From the NCBI RefSeq assembly GCF_020544405.1, contig NZ_CP065410.1:558001-622000 (forward strand): 64,000 bases of DNA, given 5' to 3'. Positions within the stretch are counted from its first letter, which is position 1, and every line of letters begins with the position of its first letter. This document shows positions 39,605 through 49,913 of this stretch, one piece after another. This DNA is from Pseudomonas sp. IAC-BECa141. Its GTDB lineage: Bacteria; Pseudomonadota; Gammaproteobacteria; Pseudomonadales; Pseudomonadaceae. Both the position numbers and the translations under genes were made by a program. Under the pieces are notes generated by a model. The model did not search any database. It was not told the DNA's origin and saw only the letters and a list, made by a program, of their open reading frames with translations.

Positions 39605-39632
39605 AATGTAGGCATCTGGCGTGTGCCAACAA
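39605..39632 (-). promoter_or_regulatory. Putative promoter of the TIR-caspase operon
   Basis: On the minus strand TTGTTG (39632-39627), a 16-base spacer and TACATT (39610-39605) precede the ThsB-like start by about 40 bases. No obvious operator or regulator gene is seen. Confidence 0.45.
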
Positions 39633-39776
39633 GGCCTGAGCGGTGAAATAGAAATGTCCTGCAAGCAGGTGTGGGCGGAGCTGTCAGAAAGGTCTGACGT
39701 TCAACAGATTACCGGGTTTGTCAGACGCGGTCCGACACACGGCAGCCCTCGGGCGAGGTGCTGCCGTCGCGGATGT

Positions 39777-40808
39777 TCAGTAACCGTTTTCCGGCAAGCT
39801 GGCGATGATCGAGCGATAGCTGTTCATTCGCTGCTGCTGCACGCGGCCGTCTTCCAGGGCCTTGAGCAGTGCGCAACCGGGTTCGCGGTCGTGCTTGCAG
39901 TCGCGGAAGCGGCAGGTGCCGAGCAGGTCGTTGAACTCGATGAAGCCGGCTTCAACGTCGGCGCGGCTGACGTGGCCGAGGCCGAATTCACGGATGCCCG
40001 GGGAGTCGATCAGTTCACCGCCGCCAGGGAAGTGGAACAGCCGCGCGGTGGTCGTCGTGTGCTGACCCTGACCGGACCACTCGGACAATGGGCCGACACG
40101 GGTTTCGACATTCGGCAACAGGCTGTTGACCAGCGACGACTTGCCCACACCCGACTGGCCGACGAACACGCTGATGCGCCCGTCGAGTTGTTTCTGCAAT
40201 TGCTCCATGCCGTTGCCATGGTGCGCCGAGACTTCCAGCACCGGGTAACCCAGCGTGCGGTAGACGGCCAGCAGAGCATTCAGCGCAGGGGCGTTCTGTT
40301 CGTCGATCAGGTCGAATTTGTTCAGCAGCAGCAACGGGCGGATGCCGGCGTGCTCGGCCGCGACCAGATAGCGGTCGATCAGGTTGGCATGGGGCTCGGG
40401 CATCGGGGCAAAGACGATGACGATCATGTCGACGTTGGCGGCCACCGGTTTGAGCTGGCCACGGCTGTCCGGACGGCACAGCTCGGTGGTGCGCGGCAGT
40501 TGCGCGACGATCACGCCGATGCCCTGGTTGCCGGCGCGCCAAACCACCTGGTCGCCTGTCACCAGCGCCGGCAGGTTGGCGCGCAAGTGGCAGCGGAAGA
40601 CCTGGCCGGCCAGTTCGCCGTCAACGGCCTCGACCTCGACCTGCACACCGAAGTGGGCGATCACCAGACCGTGTTGCTCCGGGCCCAGATCGCCGCCTTC
40701 GAGCGCCTCGACTGCCGAGGACTCGCGTTTGGCGGCGCGGGCGGCGCGCTCGCCCTGAATCTTTTCGATGCGCCAGTTTTGACGACGATTGAGTTGGCGT
40801 TTGGCCAT
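39777..40808 (-). CDS. rsgA: Ribosome small-subunit-dependent GTPase RsgA
   Basis: A 343-residue circularly permuted GTPase helping mature the 30S subunit. An N-terminal basic tail and OB domain come first, then G4 (LLNKFDL), before G1 ([13 protein letters not shown]) and G3 ([10 protein letters not shown]), the permuted order. The C-terminal zinc knuckle reads [14 protein letters not shown]. Divergent from orn, as in other pseudomonads, and the first core gene after the accessory region. Confidence 0.97.
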   Translation of the reverse strand: MAKRQLNRRQNWRIEKIQGERAARAAKRESSAVEALEGGDLGPEQHGLVIAHFGVQVEVEAVDGELAGQVFRCHLRANLPALVTGDQVVWRAGNQGIGVIVAQLPRTTELCRPDSRGQLKPVAANVDMIVIVFAPMPEPHANLIDRYLVAAEHAGIRPLLLLNKFDLIDEQNAPALNALLAVYRTLGYPVLEVSAHHGNGMEQLQKQLDGRISVFVGQSGVGKSSLVNSLLPNVETRVGPLSEWSGQGQHTTTTARLFHFPGGGELIDSPGIREFGLGHVSRADVEAGFIEFNDLLGTCRFRDCKHDREPGCALLKALEDGRVQQQRMNSYRSIIASLPENGY

Positions 40809-40915
40809 GGGTGTTCCGTCTGAAGAATGCAGCGATTAGGTAAAACGGCCGCGAGTTTAGCACGCCCGGCAGGCTGCCTAGGCTAAACTGCGCAGCATTG
40901 CTCAGGAGCCGAAAT

Positions 40916-41458
40916 ATGCAAAACCCGCAGAATCTGATCTGGATCGACCTGGAAATGACCGGTCTGGATCCGGAAAACGACGTCATCATCGAAATGGCCA
41001 CCATCGTCACCGACAGTGACCTGAACACCTTGGCCGAAGGTCCGGTGATCGCCATCCACCACAGCGACGAAGTCCTCGCCCGCATGGACGAGTGGAACAC
41101 CCGCACGCACGGCAACTCCGGCCTGACCCAACGCGTGCGCGACAGCCGCGTAAGCATGGCCGAGGCGGAAGCCGAAACCATCGCCTTCCTCGAAAAGTGG
41201 GTGCCGAAGGGCAAGTCGCCGATCTGTGGCAACAGCATCTGCCAGGATCGCCGCTTCCTTTATACCCACATGAAGTCGCTGGAAAGTTACTTCCACTACC
41301 GCAACCTCGACGTCTCGACGCTCAAGGAACTGGCCGCACGCTGGGCGCCGGACGTGCGAGACAGCTTCAAGAAAGGCAGCACTCACCTGGCGCTGGATGA
41401 CATCCGCGAATCCATCGCCGAGCTGCAGCACTACCGCAAGCATTTCATCAAGTTCTGA
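40916..41458 (+). CDS. orn: Oligoribonuclease
   Basis: A 180-residue DEDDh exonuclease degrading 2-5-nt RNA and, in Pseudomonas, pGpG from c-di-GMP turnover. Exo I residues Asp11 and Glu13 sit in [12 protein letters not shown], Exo II in [10 protein letters not shown], and the Exo III His and Asp in [11 protein letters not shown]. The ATG at 40916 follows CAGGAG. Confidence 0.97.
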   Translation: MQNPQNLIWIDLEMTGLDPENDVIIEMATIVTDSDLNTLAEGPVIAIHHSDEVLARMDEWNTRTHGNSGLTQRVRDSRVSMAEAEAETIAFLEKWVPKGKSPICGNSICQDRRFLYTHMKSLESYFHYRNLDVSTLKELAARWAPDVRDSFKKGSTHLALDDIRESIAELQHYRKHFIKF

Positions 41459-41541
41459 GATCGGCACCCGCGCCGGGGCGCCCTCTTTTGGTGCCTCGGC
41501 GAAGTGAGTAGACTGCGCGCCTTCCTGCCAGGATCGCCACC

Positions 41542-42153
41542 ATGTTGCTGATGCTCTATCTCGTCGCCATTACTGCCGAAGCCATGACTGGCGCCCTGTC
41601 TGCGGGACGTCGCGGCATGGACTGGTTCGGCGTGGTGCTGATCGCCTGCGTCACGGCTTTGGGCGGCGGTTCGGTGCGCGACGTGCTGCTCGGGCATTAC
41701 CCGCTGACTTGGGTGAAGCATCCGGAATACCTGGTGCTGACAACGATTGCGGCGATGATCACCGTGTTCACCGCACGCTGGATGCGTCACCTGCGCTCGC
41801 TGTTTCTGGTGCTCGACGCGGTCGGTCTGGTGGCATTCACTCTGATCGGCTGCATGACCGCCCTGGAAATGGGCCATGGCATGCTGGTGGCCTCGGTCAG
41901 CGGCGTGATCACCGGGGTATTCGGCGGCATCCTGCGCGACATCTTTTGCAACGACATCCCGCTGATCTTCCGCCGCGAACTCTACGCCAGCGTCTCGTTC
42001 GCCGCGGCGTGGTGCTACATGCTCTGTCTGTTTCTCAACGTGCCGAGTGAACAGGCGATTCTGATCACGTTGTTTGGTGGTTTTCTACTGCGGCTGTTGG
42101 CGATTCGTTTCCACTGGGAAATGCCGAAGTTCGTCTATAACGACGCGCCTTGA
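41542..42153 (+). CDS. TRIC-type cation channel family protein (YadS/UPF0126)
   Basis: A 203-residue inner-membrane protein with about seven helices and two homologous halves. Each half carries the glycine signature, GGGSVRDVLLGHYPL near residue 40 and GGILRDIFCNDIPL near 125. Prokaryotic TRIC proteins form trimeric potassium-permeable channels; the role in Pseudomonas is unknown. It overlaps the convergent queG stop by 19 bases. Confidence 0.85.
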   Translation: MLLMLYLVAITAEAMTGALSAGRRGMDWFGVVLIACVTALGGGSVRDVLLGHYPLTWVKHPEYLVLTTIAAMITVFTARWMRHLRSLFLVLDAVGLVAFTLIGCMTALEMGHGMLVASVSGVITGVFGGILRDIFCNDIPLIFRRELYASVSFAAAWCYMLCLFLNVPSEQAILITLFGGFLLRLLAIRFHWEMPKFVYNDAP

Positions 42154-43214
42154 CGGTCGGCGTGCTGTTTCAGCGCCCATTCCACATGTTCGCGTACCAG
42201 CTCTGAGGGGTAATCGCGTCGTGCCTTCAGTGCTTCCAGCACTGGAATGCTCGATGGCGCATTTCCCAACCCCACCGCCAGATTGCGTAGCCAGCGCTCG
42301 TATCCCGCGCGGCGTAGCGGCGAACCTTCGGTGCTGCTGAGGAATTTGTCTTCATCCCACAAGAACAGCTCGGCCAGCTCGGCGTTGTCCAGATTGTGTC
42401 GTGGCTTGAAGTCGATTTCGCCGGACGGGCGGGCGAAGCGGTTCCACGGGCAGCAGATCTGGCAGTCGTCGCAGCCGAACACGCGGTTGCCGATCAGCGG
42501 TCGCAGATCTTCGGGGATGGCGTTCTTAAGCTCGATGGTCAGATAGGAAATGCAGCGTCGCGCGTCCAGCACATAGGGGCCGACGAAGGCGTTGGTCGGG
42601 CAGATGTCGAGGCACACGGTGCAGCGTCCGCAATGTTCGGTGCTGTGGGGTTCATCCACTGGCAGCGGCAGGTCGACGAACAGTTCGCTGAGAAAAAAGT
42701 AACTGCCAGCCTTGCGGTTCAGCACCAGGGTGTTTTTGCCGATCCAGCCCAACCCGGCCTGTTCGGCGATGGCCTTCTCCAGCACCGGTGCGCTGTCGAC
42801 GAAGGCGCGAAAACCGAACGGCCCGATCTCGGATTGAATCCTGTCCGCCAGTTGTTGAACGCGTTTACGGATCAACTTGTGATAATCGCGGCCCAAGGCA
42901 TAACGCGAGATGTAGGCCTTTTCCGGTTTGGCCAGCAATTGCGCCATTTGTGTGTCGCCCGGCAAGTAGTCCATGCGCAGCGACACCACGCGCAAGGTGC
43001 CCGGCACCAACTCTTCGGGGTGCGAGCGTTTGCTGCCGTGGGCGCCCATGTAATCCATTTCGCCGTGGTAGCCGGCCTCGAGCCAGCGTTGCAGGTGCTG
43101 TTCATGCTCGGCCAGATCCAGACCGCTGATGCCGACTTGCTGGAAGCCCAGCTCGCGGCCCCAGTCCTTGATGGATTGGGCGAGGGCAGGCAGATCTGTG
43201 GTGATGGCGGACAT
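42135..43214 (-). CDS. queG: Epoxyqueuosine reductase QueG
   Basis: A 359-residue cobalamin and iron-sulfur enzyme finishing queuosine in GUN tRNAs. Two ferredoxin-like clusters are visible: CGRCTVCLDICP with later DARRCISY, and CDDCQICCPWN. Upstream LGWIGKNTLVLN is also typical. The C-terminal HEAT-like segment (AVGLGNAPSSIPVLEALK) binds tRNA. The ATG at 43214 gives the usual N-terminus. Divergent from nnrD. Confidence 0.96.
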   Translation of the reverse strand: MSAITTDLPALAQSIKDWGRELGFQQVGISGLDLAEHEQHLQRWLEAGYHGEMDYMGAHGSKRSHPEELVPGTLRVVSLRMDYLPGDTQMAQLLAKPEKAYISRYALGRDYHKLIRKRVQQLADRIQSEIGPFGFRAFVDSAPVLEKAIAEQAGLGWIGKNTLVLNRKAGSYFFLSELFVDLPLPVDEPHSTEHCGRCTVCLDICPTNAFVGPYVLDARRCISYLTIELKNAIPEDLRPLIGNRVFGCDDCQICCPWNRFARPSGEIDFKPRHNLDNAELAELFLWDEDKFLSSTEGSPLRRAGYERWLRNLAVGLGNAPSSIPVLEALKARRDYPSELVREHVEWALKQHADRQGASL

Positions 43215-43277
43215 GAGGCGAGAGAAACCGGAGCTGAGGTGCGTATAATTCTGCCAGACATCGGAGCCCGAAGACGC

Positions 43278-44777
43278 ATGCCGAACACTAAAGATCAATT
43301 ACCCGACGCGCTGTACCGTGCCGCGCAGGTGCGTGAACTCGATGCACGACTGATCGCCGCCGGCACGCCTGGCTTCGAATTGATGCAGCGTGCCGCCCAT
43401 GCCACGTGGCGCGCGCTGGTACGCCAATGGCCGGCCGCGAATCAAATGACGGTGCTGGCCGGGCACGGCAACAACGCCGGCGATGGTTATCTGGTGGCAG
43501 CGCTGGCCCATCGGGCGGGTTGGCAGGTTCAGGTGCTGGCTGTCGGCGAGCCGCAACGCTTGAAGGGCGATGCCGCCGTGGCGCACGCCGAAGCCGTGGC
43601 CGATGGTGTCTCGATTGCCCCATGGGATCTGTCCTGCGAGTTGCGCGGTATCGTCGTTGACGCGTTGCTCGGCACCGGCCTGAGCGGCGATGTGCGTGAG
43701 CCCTACGCCGCTGCGATTGCGGCGATCAATGCCAGTGGACTGCCTGTGGTGGCGGTCGATATCCCTTCCGGGTTGTGCGCCGACACCGGTCATGCGCTGG
43801 GTGATGCGGTACACGCTGACCTCACCGTGACGTTCATCGGCCTGAAGCTCGGGCTGTTCACGGGTGCGGCGGCGGATCATGTCGGCGAACTGCTGTTTAA
43901 CGACCTGCAGGCGCCTGCCGAACACTTCAGTGACTTGCCTGTCGCCGCTCGCCGGCTCAACGTGGCGAACCTTCCGCGTCTGGCTGCCCGTTCGCCGGCC
44001 GCGCACAAGGGACGATTTGGTCATGTGCTGCTGATCGGCGGTGATCACGGGTTTGGCGGGGCAATCCTGCTGAGTACCGAAAGTGCGTTGCGCAGTGGTG
44101 CCGGGATGGTCTCGGTCGCGACGCGCCCGGAACATGTCCCGGCGGCGCTGAGCCGGATACCGGAAGCCATGGCGCTGGGCGCTTCTTCAGCCAATCAATT
44201 GATGGGGCTGCTGGAAAAAGTGTCCGTGCTGGTGGTCGGGCCGGGGCTGGGTCAGGCCGGTTGGGGCAGGGCGCTGTTGTCAGCTGCCGCCAATGCGCCG
44301 TTGCCGCAGGTGTGGGATGCCGATGCGTTGAACCTGCTGGCTTCCGGTTTTGTCAGTCTGCCCAGGGATTGCGTGATCACGCCGCATCCGGGGGAGGCCG
44401 CGCGGCTGCTGGGGATCAGCACCGCCGAGGTGCAGGCCGATCGTCCGGCGGCGGCGCTGGCGTTGAGCAAAAAATATACAGCGGTGGTGGTGCTCAAGGG
44501 CGCGGGCAGTCTGATTGCTCATCCCGATGGTCGTCTGGCGCTGTGTCATCAAGGCCATCCGGCCATGGCCTCCGCGGGACTCGGCGATGTGCTGGCCGGT
44601 CTGACCGGCGCGCTGCTGGCTCAGGGCATGGACGGTTTCGATGCCGCGTGCCTGGCGGTCTGGCTGCACGCCAACTCCGGTCTGCAACAAGGTAAATTCG
44701 GCCGTGGGCTGGCGGCCAGTGATCTGATTCCAGTCATTCGTCAGTTGTTGGAGGAGCATGCACCGTGTCTGAAGTAA
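43278..44777 (+). CDS. nnrD: Bifunctional NAD(P)HX epimerase/dehydratase (YjeF)
   Basis: A 499-residue repair enzyme for hydrated NAD(P)H. The N-terminal epimerase half has LAGHGNNAGDGYLVA and VDALLGTGLSG. The C-terminal ADP-dependent dehydratase half, from about residue 240, has LLIGGDHGFGGA, VVGPGLG, ITPHPGEAARLLG and the GLGDVLAGLTG catalytic loop. The ATG at 43278 is chosen because the longer frame is antisense to queG. tsaE begins inside its last codons. Confidence 0.95.
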   Translation: MPNTKDQLPDALYRAAQVRELDARLIAAGTPGFELMQRAAHATWRALVRQWPAANQMTVLAGHGNNAGDGYLVAALAHRAGWQVQVLAVGEPQRLKGDAAVAHAEAVADGVSIAPWDLSCELRGIVVDALLGTGLSGDVREPYAAAIAAINASGLPVVAVDIPSGLCADTGHALGDAVHADLTVTFIGLKLGLFTGAAADHVGELLFNDLQAPAEHFSDLPVAARRLNVANLPRLAARSPAAHKGRFGHVLLIGGDHGFGGAILLSTESALRSGAGMVSVATRPEHVPAALSRIPEAMALGASSANQLMGLLEKVSVLVVGPGLGQAGWGRALLSAAANAPLPQVWDADALNLLASGFVSLPRDCVITPHPGEAARLLGISTAEVQADRPAAALALSKKYTAVVVLKGAGSLIAHPDGRLALCHQGHPAMASAGLGDVLAGLTGALLAQGMDGFDAACLAVWLHANSGLQQGKFGRGLAASDLIPVIRQLLEEHAPCLK

Positions 44778-45235
44778 CCCTGTACCTGGCCGATGAACAG
44801 GCCATGAGCGACTTTGGCGCACGCATCGCCCGTATCACCCAGGGCCATGGCCTGATCTTTCTCGAAGGCAACCTCGGGATGGGCAAAACCACGTTGTCGC
44901 GGGGCATCATTCGCGGTCTGGGGCACATCGGGGCGGTGAAAAGTCCGACCTTCACCTTGGTCGAGCCCTACGAGATCGGTGACATCCGGGCCTTCCACTT
45001 TGATCTGTATCGCCTGGTCGATCCGGAAGAGCTGGAGTTTCTCGGGATCCGCGACTATTTCGAAGACGATGCCCTGTGCCTGATCGAATGGCCCGATAAA
45101 GGTGCAGGCTTTTTGCCAAAGCCTGACCTGACCATTACCATTAGCCCGCAAGACAGCGGACGTTCGCTGACCATTTTGTCCCAGGGCTCGCGCGGCGAGG
45201 CCTGGTGTGCCGCTTTGGCATTGGAAACCAATTGA
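44765..45235 (+). CDS. tsaE: tRNA threonylcarbamoyladenosine ATPase TsaE
   Basis: A 156-residue ATPase working with TsaB and TsaD to make t6A37 in tRNA. The P-loop is EGNLGMGKTTLSRG near residue 34, with the family motifs KSPTFTLVEPYE and AFHFDLYRLVDPEELE downstream. Starts at GTG 44765, overlapping nnrD by 13 bases; the TGA touches the amiB start region, so all three are coupled. Confidence 0.96.
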   Translation: MSEVTLYLADEQAMSDFGARIARITQGHGLIFLEGNLGMGKTTLSRGIIRGLGHIGAVKSPTFTLVEPYEIGDIRAFHFDLYRLVDPEELEFLGIRDYFEDDALCLIEWPDKGAGFLPKPDLTITISPQDSGRSLTILSQGSRGEAWCAALALETN

Positions 45236-46672
45236 ATGATGGGGTTAGGTATGCGCTTTCGCGCGTTGGTGGCTGCCGCTGGACTGATGTTGATGGCAGT
45301 AACCGTCAACGCTGTGGCCGACACGAAGGTCAACAGCGTGCGCCTGTGGCGGGCGCCGGACAACACGCGACTGGTCTTCGACCTGACAGGCCCGGTGCAG
45401 CACGGCGTCTTCACGCTGACCGCGCCGGATCGCCTGGTGATCGACATCAACGGCGCCACCCTCGGCGCGCCGTTGAATGTGCAGACCGCCAATACACCGA
45501 TCACCGCCATACGTTCGGCCCAGCGCACGCCGACCGACCTGCGGGTGGTCATCGACCTGAAGAAGGCCGTCACCCCGAAAAGCTTCTCGCTGGCGCCGAA
45601 TGCGCAGTACGGCAACCGTCTGGTGGTCGACCTGTTCGACAATCCGGCTGACGCCGCCCCGCCGCCTGCGCCTTCGTCGACTCCAACGGTTGCGACCGTT
45701 CCGGCGGTGCCCGTCACCCCGGCCGAGCCGGCGATCAAACTGCCACCCGCCCCGGCCGGCAAGCGCGACATCATCGTGGTCATCGATGCCGGACACGGTG
45801 GTGAAGACCCGGGTGCATCGGGTTCTCGCGGTCAGCGCGAAAAGGACGTGGTACTGCAGATCGCCCGCGAGCTGCAGCGTCAGGTCAACGGCATGAAAGG
45901 CTTCCGTGCCGAACTGACCCGTACCGGCGACTATTTCATCCCGCTGCGCGGCCGTACTGAAATCGCCCGCAAGAAAGGTGCTGACCTGTTCGTCTCGATC
46001 CACGCCGACGCTGCGCCGTCTGCGGCCGCGTTCGGGGCGTCGGTGTTCGCCCTGTCCGACCGCGGTGCCACCTCGGAAACCGCCCGTTGGCTGGCCGACA
46101 GTGAGAACCGTTCCGACCTGATCGGCGGTGCCGGCAACGTCAGCCTTGATGACAAGGACCGGATGCTGGCCGGCGTTCTGCTCGACCTGTCGATGACCGC
46201 CTCGCTGACCTCCAGCCTCAATGTCGGCCAGAAAGTCCTGACCAACATTGGTCGGGTCACCCCGCTGCACAAACAGCGTGTGGAGCAGGCCGGGTTCATG
46301 GTGCTGAAATCTCCGGACATCCCGTCGATCCTGGTGGAAACCGGCTTCATCTCCAACGCCAACGAAGCGAACAAGCTCTCGGCAGCGAGCCACCAGCAGG
46401 CGCTGGCGCGCTCGATCAGCAGTGGCGTACGCCAGTTCTTCCAGCAGAATCCGCCACCGGGCAGTTACATCGCCTGGCTGCGTGATTCGGGCAAGATCGC
46501 TCAGGGACCGCGGGATCACCGGGTAGGCCCGGGTGAAACCGTGGCGATGATTGCCGTGCGTTACCAGATTTCGCCGGCCACGCTGCGCAGTGCCAACAAT
46601 CTGAAAAGCGATGATCTGAAAGTCGGTCAGCACCTGACCATTCCCGGCACCGAACTGGCGTCCAAAGAATGA
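45236..46672 (+). CDS. amiB: N-acetylmuramoyl-L-alanine amidase AmiB-type with LysM
   Basis: A 478-residue periplasmic amidase that splits septal peptidoglycan. After the signal peptide come an AMIN domain (about 35-130, [19 protein letters not shown]), a Pro-rich linker, an Amidase_3 zinc domain ([35 protein letters not shown]) and one C-terminal LysM ([17 protein letters not shown]). An ATG at 45251, closer to the signal peptide and after GGGGTTAGG, may be the true start. The TGA overlaps the mutL ATG by four bases. Confidence 0.95.
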   Translation: MMGLGMRFRALVAAAGLMLMAVTVNAVADTKVNSVRLWRAPDNTRLVFDLTGPVQHGVFTLTAPDRLVIDINGATLGAPLNVQTANTPITAIRSAQRTPTDLRVVIDLKKAVTPKSFSLAPNAQYGNRLVVDLFDNPADAAPPPAPSSTPTVATVPAVPVTPAEPAIKLPPAPAGKRDIIVVIDAGHGGEDPGASGSRGQREKDVVLQIARELQRQVNGMKGFRAELTRTGDYFIPLRGRTEIARKKGADLFVSIHADAAPSAAAFGASVFALSDRGATSETARWLADSENRSDLIGGAGNVSLDDKDRMLAGVLLDLSMTASLTSSLNVGQKVLTNIGRVTPLHKQRVEQAGFMVLKSPDIPSILVETGFISNANEANKLSAASHQQALARSISSGVRQFFQQNPPPGSYIAWLRDSGKIAQGPRDHRVGPGETVAMIAVRYQISPATLRSANNLKSDDLKVGQHLTIPGTELASKE

Positions 46673-48576
46673 ATCAGGTCCTGAACGCTGCCCGCATCGA
46701 ACTGCTCAGCCCGCGGCTGGCGAACCAGATCGCCGCCGGTGAAGTGGTCGAGCGTCCGGCCTCGGTGATCAAGGAGTTGCTGGAAAACAGCCTCGATTCC
46801 GGCGCCAGGCGCATCGACGTCGATGTCGAACAGGGTGGTGTCAAACTGCTGCGAGTGCGCGACGACGGCAGCGGCATTTCCGCCGATGACCTGCCGCTGG
46901 CTCTGGCCCGTCACGCCACCAGCAAGATCCGCAATCTGGAAGACCTCGAACAGGTGATGAGCCTGGGCTTCCGGGGCGAGGCGCTGGCGTCGATCAGTTC
47001 CGTGGCGCGTCTGACGCTGACCTCGCGCACCCGTGATGCCGATCAGGCCTGGCAGGTCGAGACCGAAGGCCGTGACATGGCGCCTCGCGTGCAGCCTGCT
47101 GCCCACCCGGTCGGCACCTCGGTGGAAGTCCGTGACCTGTTCTTCAACACCCCGGCGCGGCGCAAATTTCTCAAAACCGAAAAAACCGAATTCGATCACC
47201 TGCAGGAAGTGATCAAGCGTCTGGCGCTGGCGCGTTTCGACGTGGCGTTCCATTTGCGTCACAACGGCAAGACGATCCTCAGCCTGCATGAAGCCCACGA
47301 TGATGCGGCCCGCGCCCGGCGTGTGGCGGCGATCTGCGGTTCGGGCTTCCTGGAGCAGGCGTTGCCGATCGAGATCGAGCGCAATGGTCTGCATTTGTGG
47401 GGCTGGGTCGGTCTGCCAACCTTCAACCGCAGTCAGGCGGACTTGCAGTATTTCTTCGTCAACGGCCGTGCGGTGCGCGACAAACTGGTGGCACACGCGG
47501 TGCGTCAGGCTTATCGCGATGTGCTGTTCAACGGCCGGCATCCGACGTTCGCGCTGTTTTTCGAGGTCGATCCGGCAGCGGTCGACGTCAACGTGCACCC
47601 GACCAAACACGAAGTGCGCTTCCGCGACGGGCGCATGGTGCATGACTTCTTGTATGGCACCTTGCACCGTGCTCTCGGCGATGTGCGACCGGAAGATCAG
47701 TTGGCCGGGTCGGTCACGACTGCGATCGTCCGGCCAACCGGCCTTGAAGCCGGGGAATTCGGGCCGCAGGGCGAAATGCGTCTGGCTGCCAACGCGTTGC
47801 TGGAGCAGCCGCAGGCGCAACCAGCGTTCAACACCGCTTCGGGTGCCAGCGCGGGCGGCGCTTATCAGTATCAATACACGCCGCGCCCGCAATCGACCGT
47901 GCCGGTAGCTGAAGCCCAGGCTGCGTATCGCGAGTTTTTTGCGCCGCTGCCCGAGGCGAATGCCAACGCGCTGCCGGCCGGTCAGGAAGACATTCCGCCG
48001 CTGGGCTACGCGCTGGCCCAGCTCAAGGGCATCTACATTCTGTCCGAGAATGCTCAGGGCCTGGTTTTGGTGGACATGCACGCTGCTCACGAGCGGATCA
48101 TGTATGAGCGCCTGAAGATTGCCATGGCCAGCGAAGGCCTGAGCGGTCAGCCGCTGCTGGTGCCGGAATCGCTGGCGGTCAGTCAGCGCGAGGCCGATTG
48201 CGCCGAAGAGCATGCGGCATGGTTCCAGCGCCTTGGTTTTGAATTGCAGCGCCTTGGCCCGGAAACCCTGGCCATCCGGCAGATCCCGGCCCTGCTCAAG
48301 CAGGCCGAAGCCAACCGACTGGTGGGCGATGTGCTGTCGGACTTGATGGAATACGGCACCAGCGACCGGATCCAGGCGCATCTGAATGAACTGCTGGGCA
48401 CCATGGCCTGCCACGGCGCGATTCGCGCCAACCGGCGCCTGGCCCTGCCGGAAATGAACGGCCTGCTGCGTGACATGGAAAACACCGAGCGCAGCGGTCA
48501 ATGCAACCATGGCCGACCGACCTGGACCCAACTGGGCCTGGACGATCTGGACAAACTGTTCCTGCGCGGTCGTTGA
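46669..48576 (+). CDS. mutL: DNA mismatch repair protein MutL
   Basis: A 635-residue GHKL ATPase linking MutS to strand incision. N-terminal motifs are [17 protein letters not shown] and [15 protein letters not shown]. The C-terminal domain carries [12 protein letters not shown], which fits the nicking-endonuclease motif DQHAx2Ex4E found in species lacking MutH, with Met for Gln. The middle (about 370-430) is a variable Ala/Gln linker. The stop shares a base with the miaA ATG. Confidence 0.97.
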   Translation: MNQVLNAARIELLSPRLANQIAAGEVVERPASVIKELLENSLDSGARRIDVDVEQGGVKLLRVRDDGSGISADDLPLALARHATSKIRNLEDLEQVMSLGFRGEALASISSVARLTLTSRTRDADQAWQVETEGRDMAPRVQPAAHPVGTSVEVRDLFFNTPARRKFLKTEKTEFDHLQEVIKRLALARFDVAFHLRHNGKTILSLHEAHDDAARARRVAAICGSGFLEQALPIEIERNGLHLWGWVGLPTFNRSQADLQYFFVNGRAVRDKLVAHAVRQAYRDVLFNGRHPTFALFFEVDPAAVDVNVHPTKHEVRFRDGRMVHDFLYGTLHRALGDVRPEDQLAGSVTTAIVRPTGLEAGEFGPQGEMRLAANALLEQPQAQPAFNTASGASAGGAYQYQYTPRPQSTVPVAEAQAAYREFFAPLPEANANALPAGQEDIPPLGYALAQLKGIYILSENAQGLVLVDMHAAHERIMYERLKIAMASEGLSGQPLLVPESLAVSQREADCAEEHAAWFQRLGFELQRLGPETLAIRQIPALLKQAEANRLVGDVLSDLMEYGTSDRIQAHLNELLGTMACHGAIRANRRLALPEMNGLLRDMENTERSGQCNHGRPTWTQLGLDDLDKLFLRGR

Positions 48577-49547
48577 TGAGCCAGCTTCCTCCAGCGATTT
48601 TCCTGATGGGCCCGACCGCTGCGGGCAAGACAGATCTGGCCATCGAGCTGACCAAGGTACTCCCGTGCGAGCTGATCAGTGTCGATTCGGCGCTGGTCTA
48701 TCGCGGCATGGACATCGGCACTGCCAAGCCGTCCAAAGAATTGCTGGCCGAGTTTCCCCACCGGCTGATCGACATTCTCGACCCGGCCGAAGCCTATTCG
48801 GCCGCAGATTTCCGCCGCGATGCGCTGGAGGCCATGGCCGAGATCACCGCACGCGGAAAAATTCCGCTGCTGGTGGGCGGCACGATGCTCTATTACAAGG
48901 CTTTGATCGAAGGTCTGGCGGACATGCCGGCGGCCGATCCCGAAGTTCGCGCGCAGATCGAAGAAGAGGCTGCACGCCTTGGCTGGCAGGCCCTGCACGA
49001 TCAGTTGGCGGTCATCGATCCAGAGTCTGCGGCACGTATCCATCCGAACGATCCACAACGACTGAGTCGTGCGCTGGAAGTTTACCGGGTCAGTGGTCAG
49101 AGCATGACTGAACTGCGGCTGAAACAATCTGTACAAAGTACCGAAGCGGTCGCATCGGGATTGCAACAATTGCCCTATACTGTCGCGAATCTGGCGATTG
49201 CTCCAACTAATCGTCAGATACTGCACGAGCGCATTAAACAAAGATTCACAAATATGCTGGAACAGGGATTCATCGACGAGGTCGTAGCCCTGCGTAATAG
49301 AAGTGACCTGCATGCCGGGTTGCCGTCTATACGTGCGGTAGGCTACCGCCAGGTCTGGGACTACCTGGATGGCAAGCTGACGTCGGCCGAGATGCAGGAA
49401 CGGGGCATCATCGCCACGCGCCAATTGGCCAAACGCCAGTTCACCTGGCTGCGCAGCTGGAAGGATTTGCACTGGCTCGACAGTCTGGATTGCGACAATC
49501 TGCCACGCGCCTTGAAATACCTTGGGACGATCTCCATATTGAGCTGA
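48576..49547 (+). CDS. miaA: tRNA dimethylallyltransferase MiaA
   Basis: A 323-residue enzyme putting a dimethylallyl group on A37 of tRNAs reading UNN codons. P-loop [15 protein letters not shown] near residue 10, then [16 protein letters not shown] and [12 protein letters not shown] near the C-terminus. The start overlaps the mutL stop by one base; longer frames lie in mutL. hfq follows after 93 bases, as in many gamma-proteobacteria. Confidence 0.97.
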   Translation: MSQLPPAIFLMGPTAAGKTDLAIELTKVLPCELISVDSALVYRGMDIGTAKPSKELLAEFPHRLIDILDPAEAYSAADFRRDALEAMAEITARGKIPLLVGGTMLYYKALIEGLADMPAADPEVRAQIEEEAARLGWQALHDQLAVIDPESAARIHPNDPQRLSRALEVYRVSGQSMTELRLKQSVQSTEAVASGLQQLPYTVANLAIAPTNRQILHERIKQRFTNMLEQGFIDEVVALRNRSDLHAGLPSIRAVGYRQVWDYLDGKLTSAEMQERGIIATRQLAKRQFTWLRSWKDLHWLDSLDCDNLPRALKYLGTISILS

Positions 49548-49640
49548 GTCCTTGCAATTGCCGTCTATCCTTGGGGGTGTGGCGGCAAAAGCCATCTGTT
49601 TACCTATTTTTTATTTTGAATCCTTAAAGGAGTGCGGCAC

Positions 49641-49901
49641 ATGTCAAAAGGGCATTCGCTACAAGACCCTTACTTGAATACTTTACGTAAAGAGAAAGTG
49701 GGGGTTTCCATCTACCTGGTAAACGGGATCAAACTGCAAGGCACGATCGAGTCGTTCGACCAGTTCGTTATCCTGCTGAAGAACACCGTCAGCCAGATGG
49801 TTTACAAACACGCTATCTCTACAGTCGTGCCGGTTCGTCCAATTCGTCTGCCAAGCGCAACCGAATCCGAAGCAGGTGACGCTGAGCCAGGTAACGCCTG
49901 A
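49641..49901 (+). CDS. hfq: RNA chaperone Hfq
   Basis: An 86-residue hexameric Sm-like RNA chaperone. The Sm1 motif region [19 protein letters not shown] and the Sm2 [10 protein letters not shown] are intact, as is the N-terminal [10 protein letters not shown] short acidic tail ([12 protein letters not shown]) follows the core. The ATG at 49641 follows a consensus AAAGGAG. In Pseudomonas Hfq also acts with Crc in catabolite repression. Confidence 0.98.
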   Translation: MSKGHSLQDPYLNTLRKEKVGVSIYLVNGIKLQGTIESFDQFVILLKNTVSQMVYKHAISTVVPVRPIRLPSATESEAGDAEPGNA

Positions 49902-49913
49902 TAGGAGTCTCCT

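Larger units (their letters stand above)
30402..39776. other. Accessory region between motB and rsgA (T6SS cargo plus TIR-caspase operon)
   Basis: In other pseudomonads I know motA-motB-rsgA-orn as adjacent. Here about 9.4 kb of accessory genes lies between motB and rsgA, bounded by the motB terminator and the rsgA stop codon. No integrase, transposase, tRNA or direct-repeat att site is seen at either edge, so exchange was probably by homologous recombination in the flanking core genes (inference). Confidence 0.7.

Noticed and set aside
30402..39776. Prophage or integrative element ends
   Set aside because: No integrase, transposase, phage structural gene, tRNA target or flanking direct repeat was found.
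42396..43277. N-terminal extension of the nnrD frame
   Set aside because: It is antisense to queG and not part of the YjeF family; the ATG at 43278 gives the normal start.
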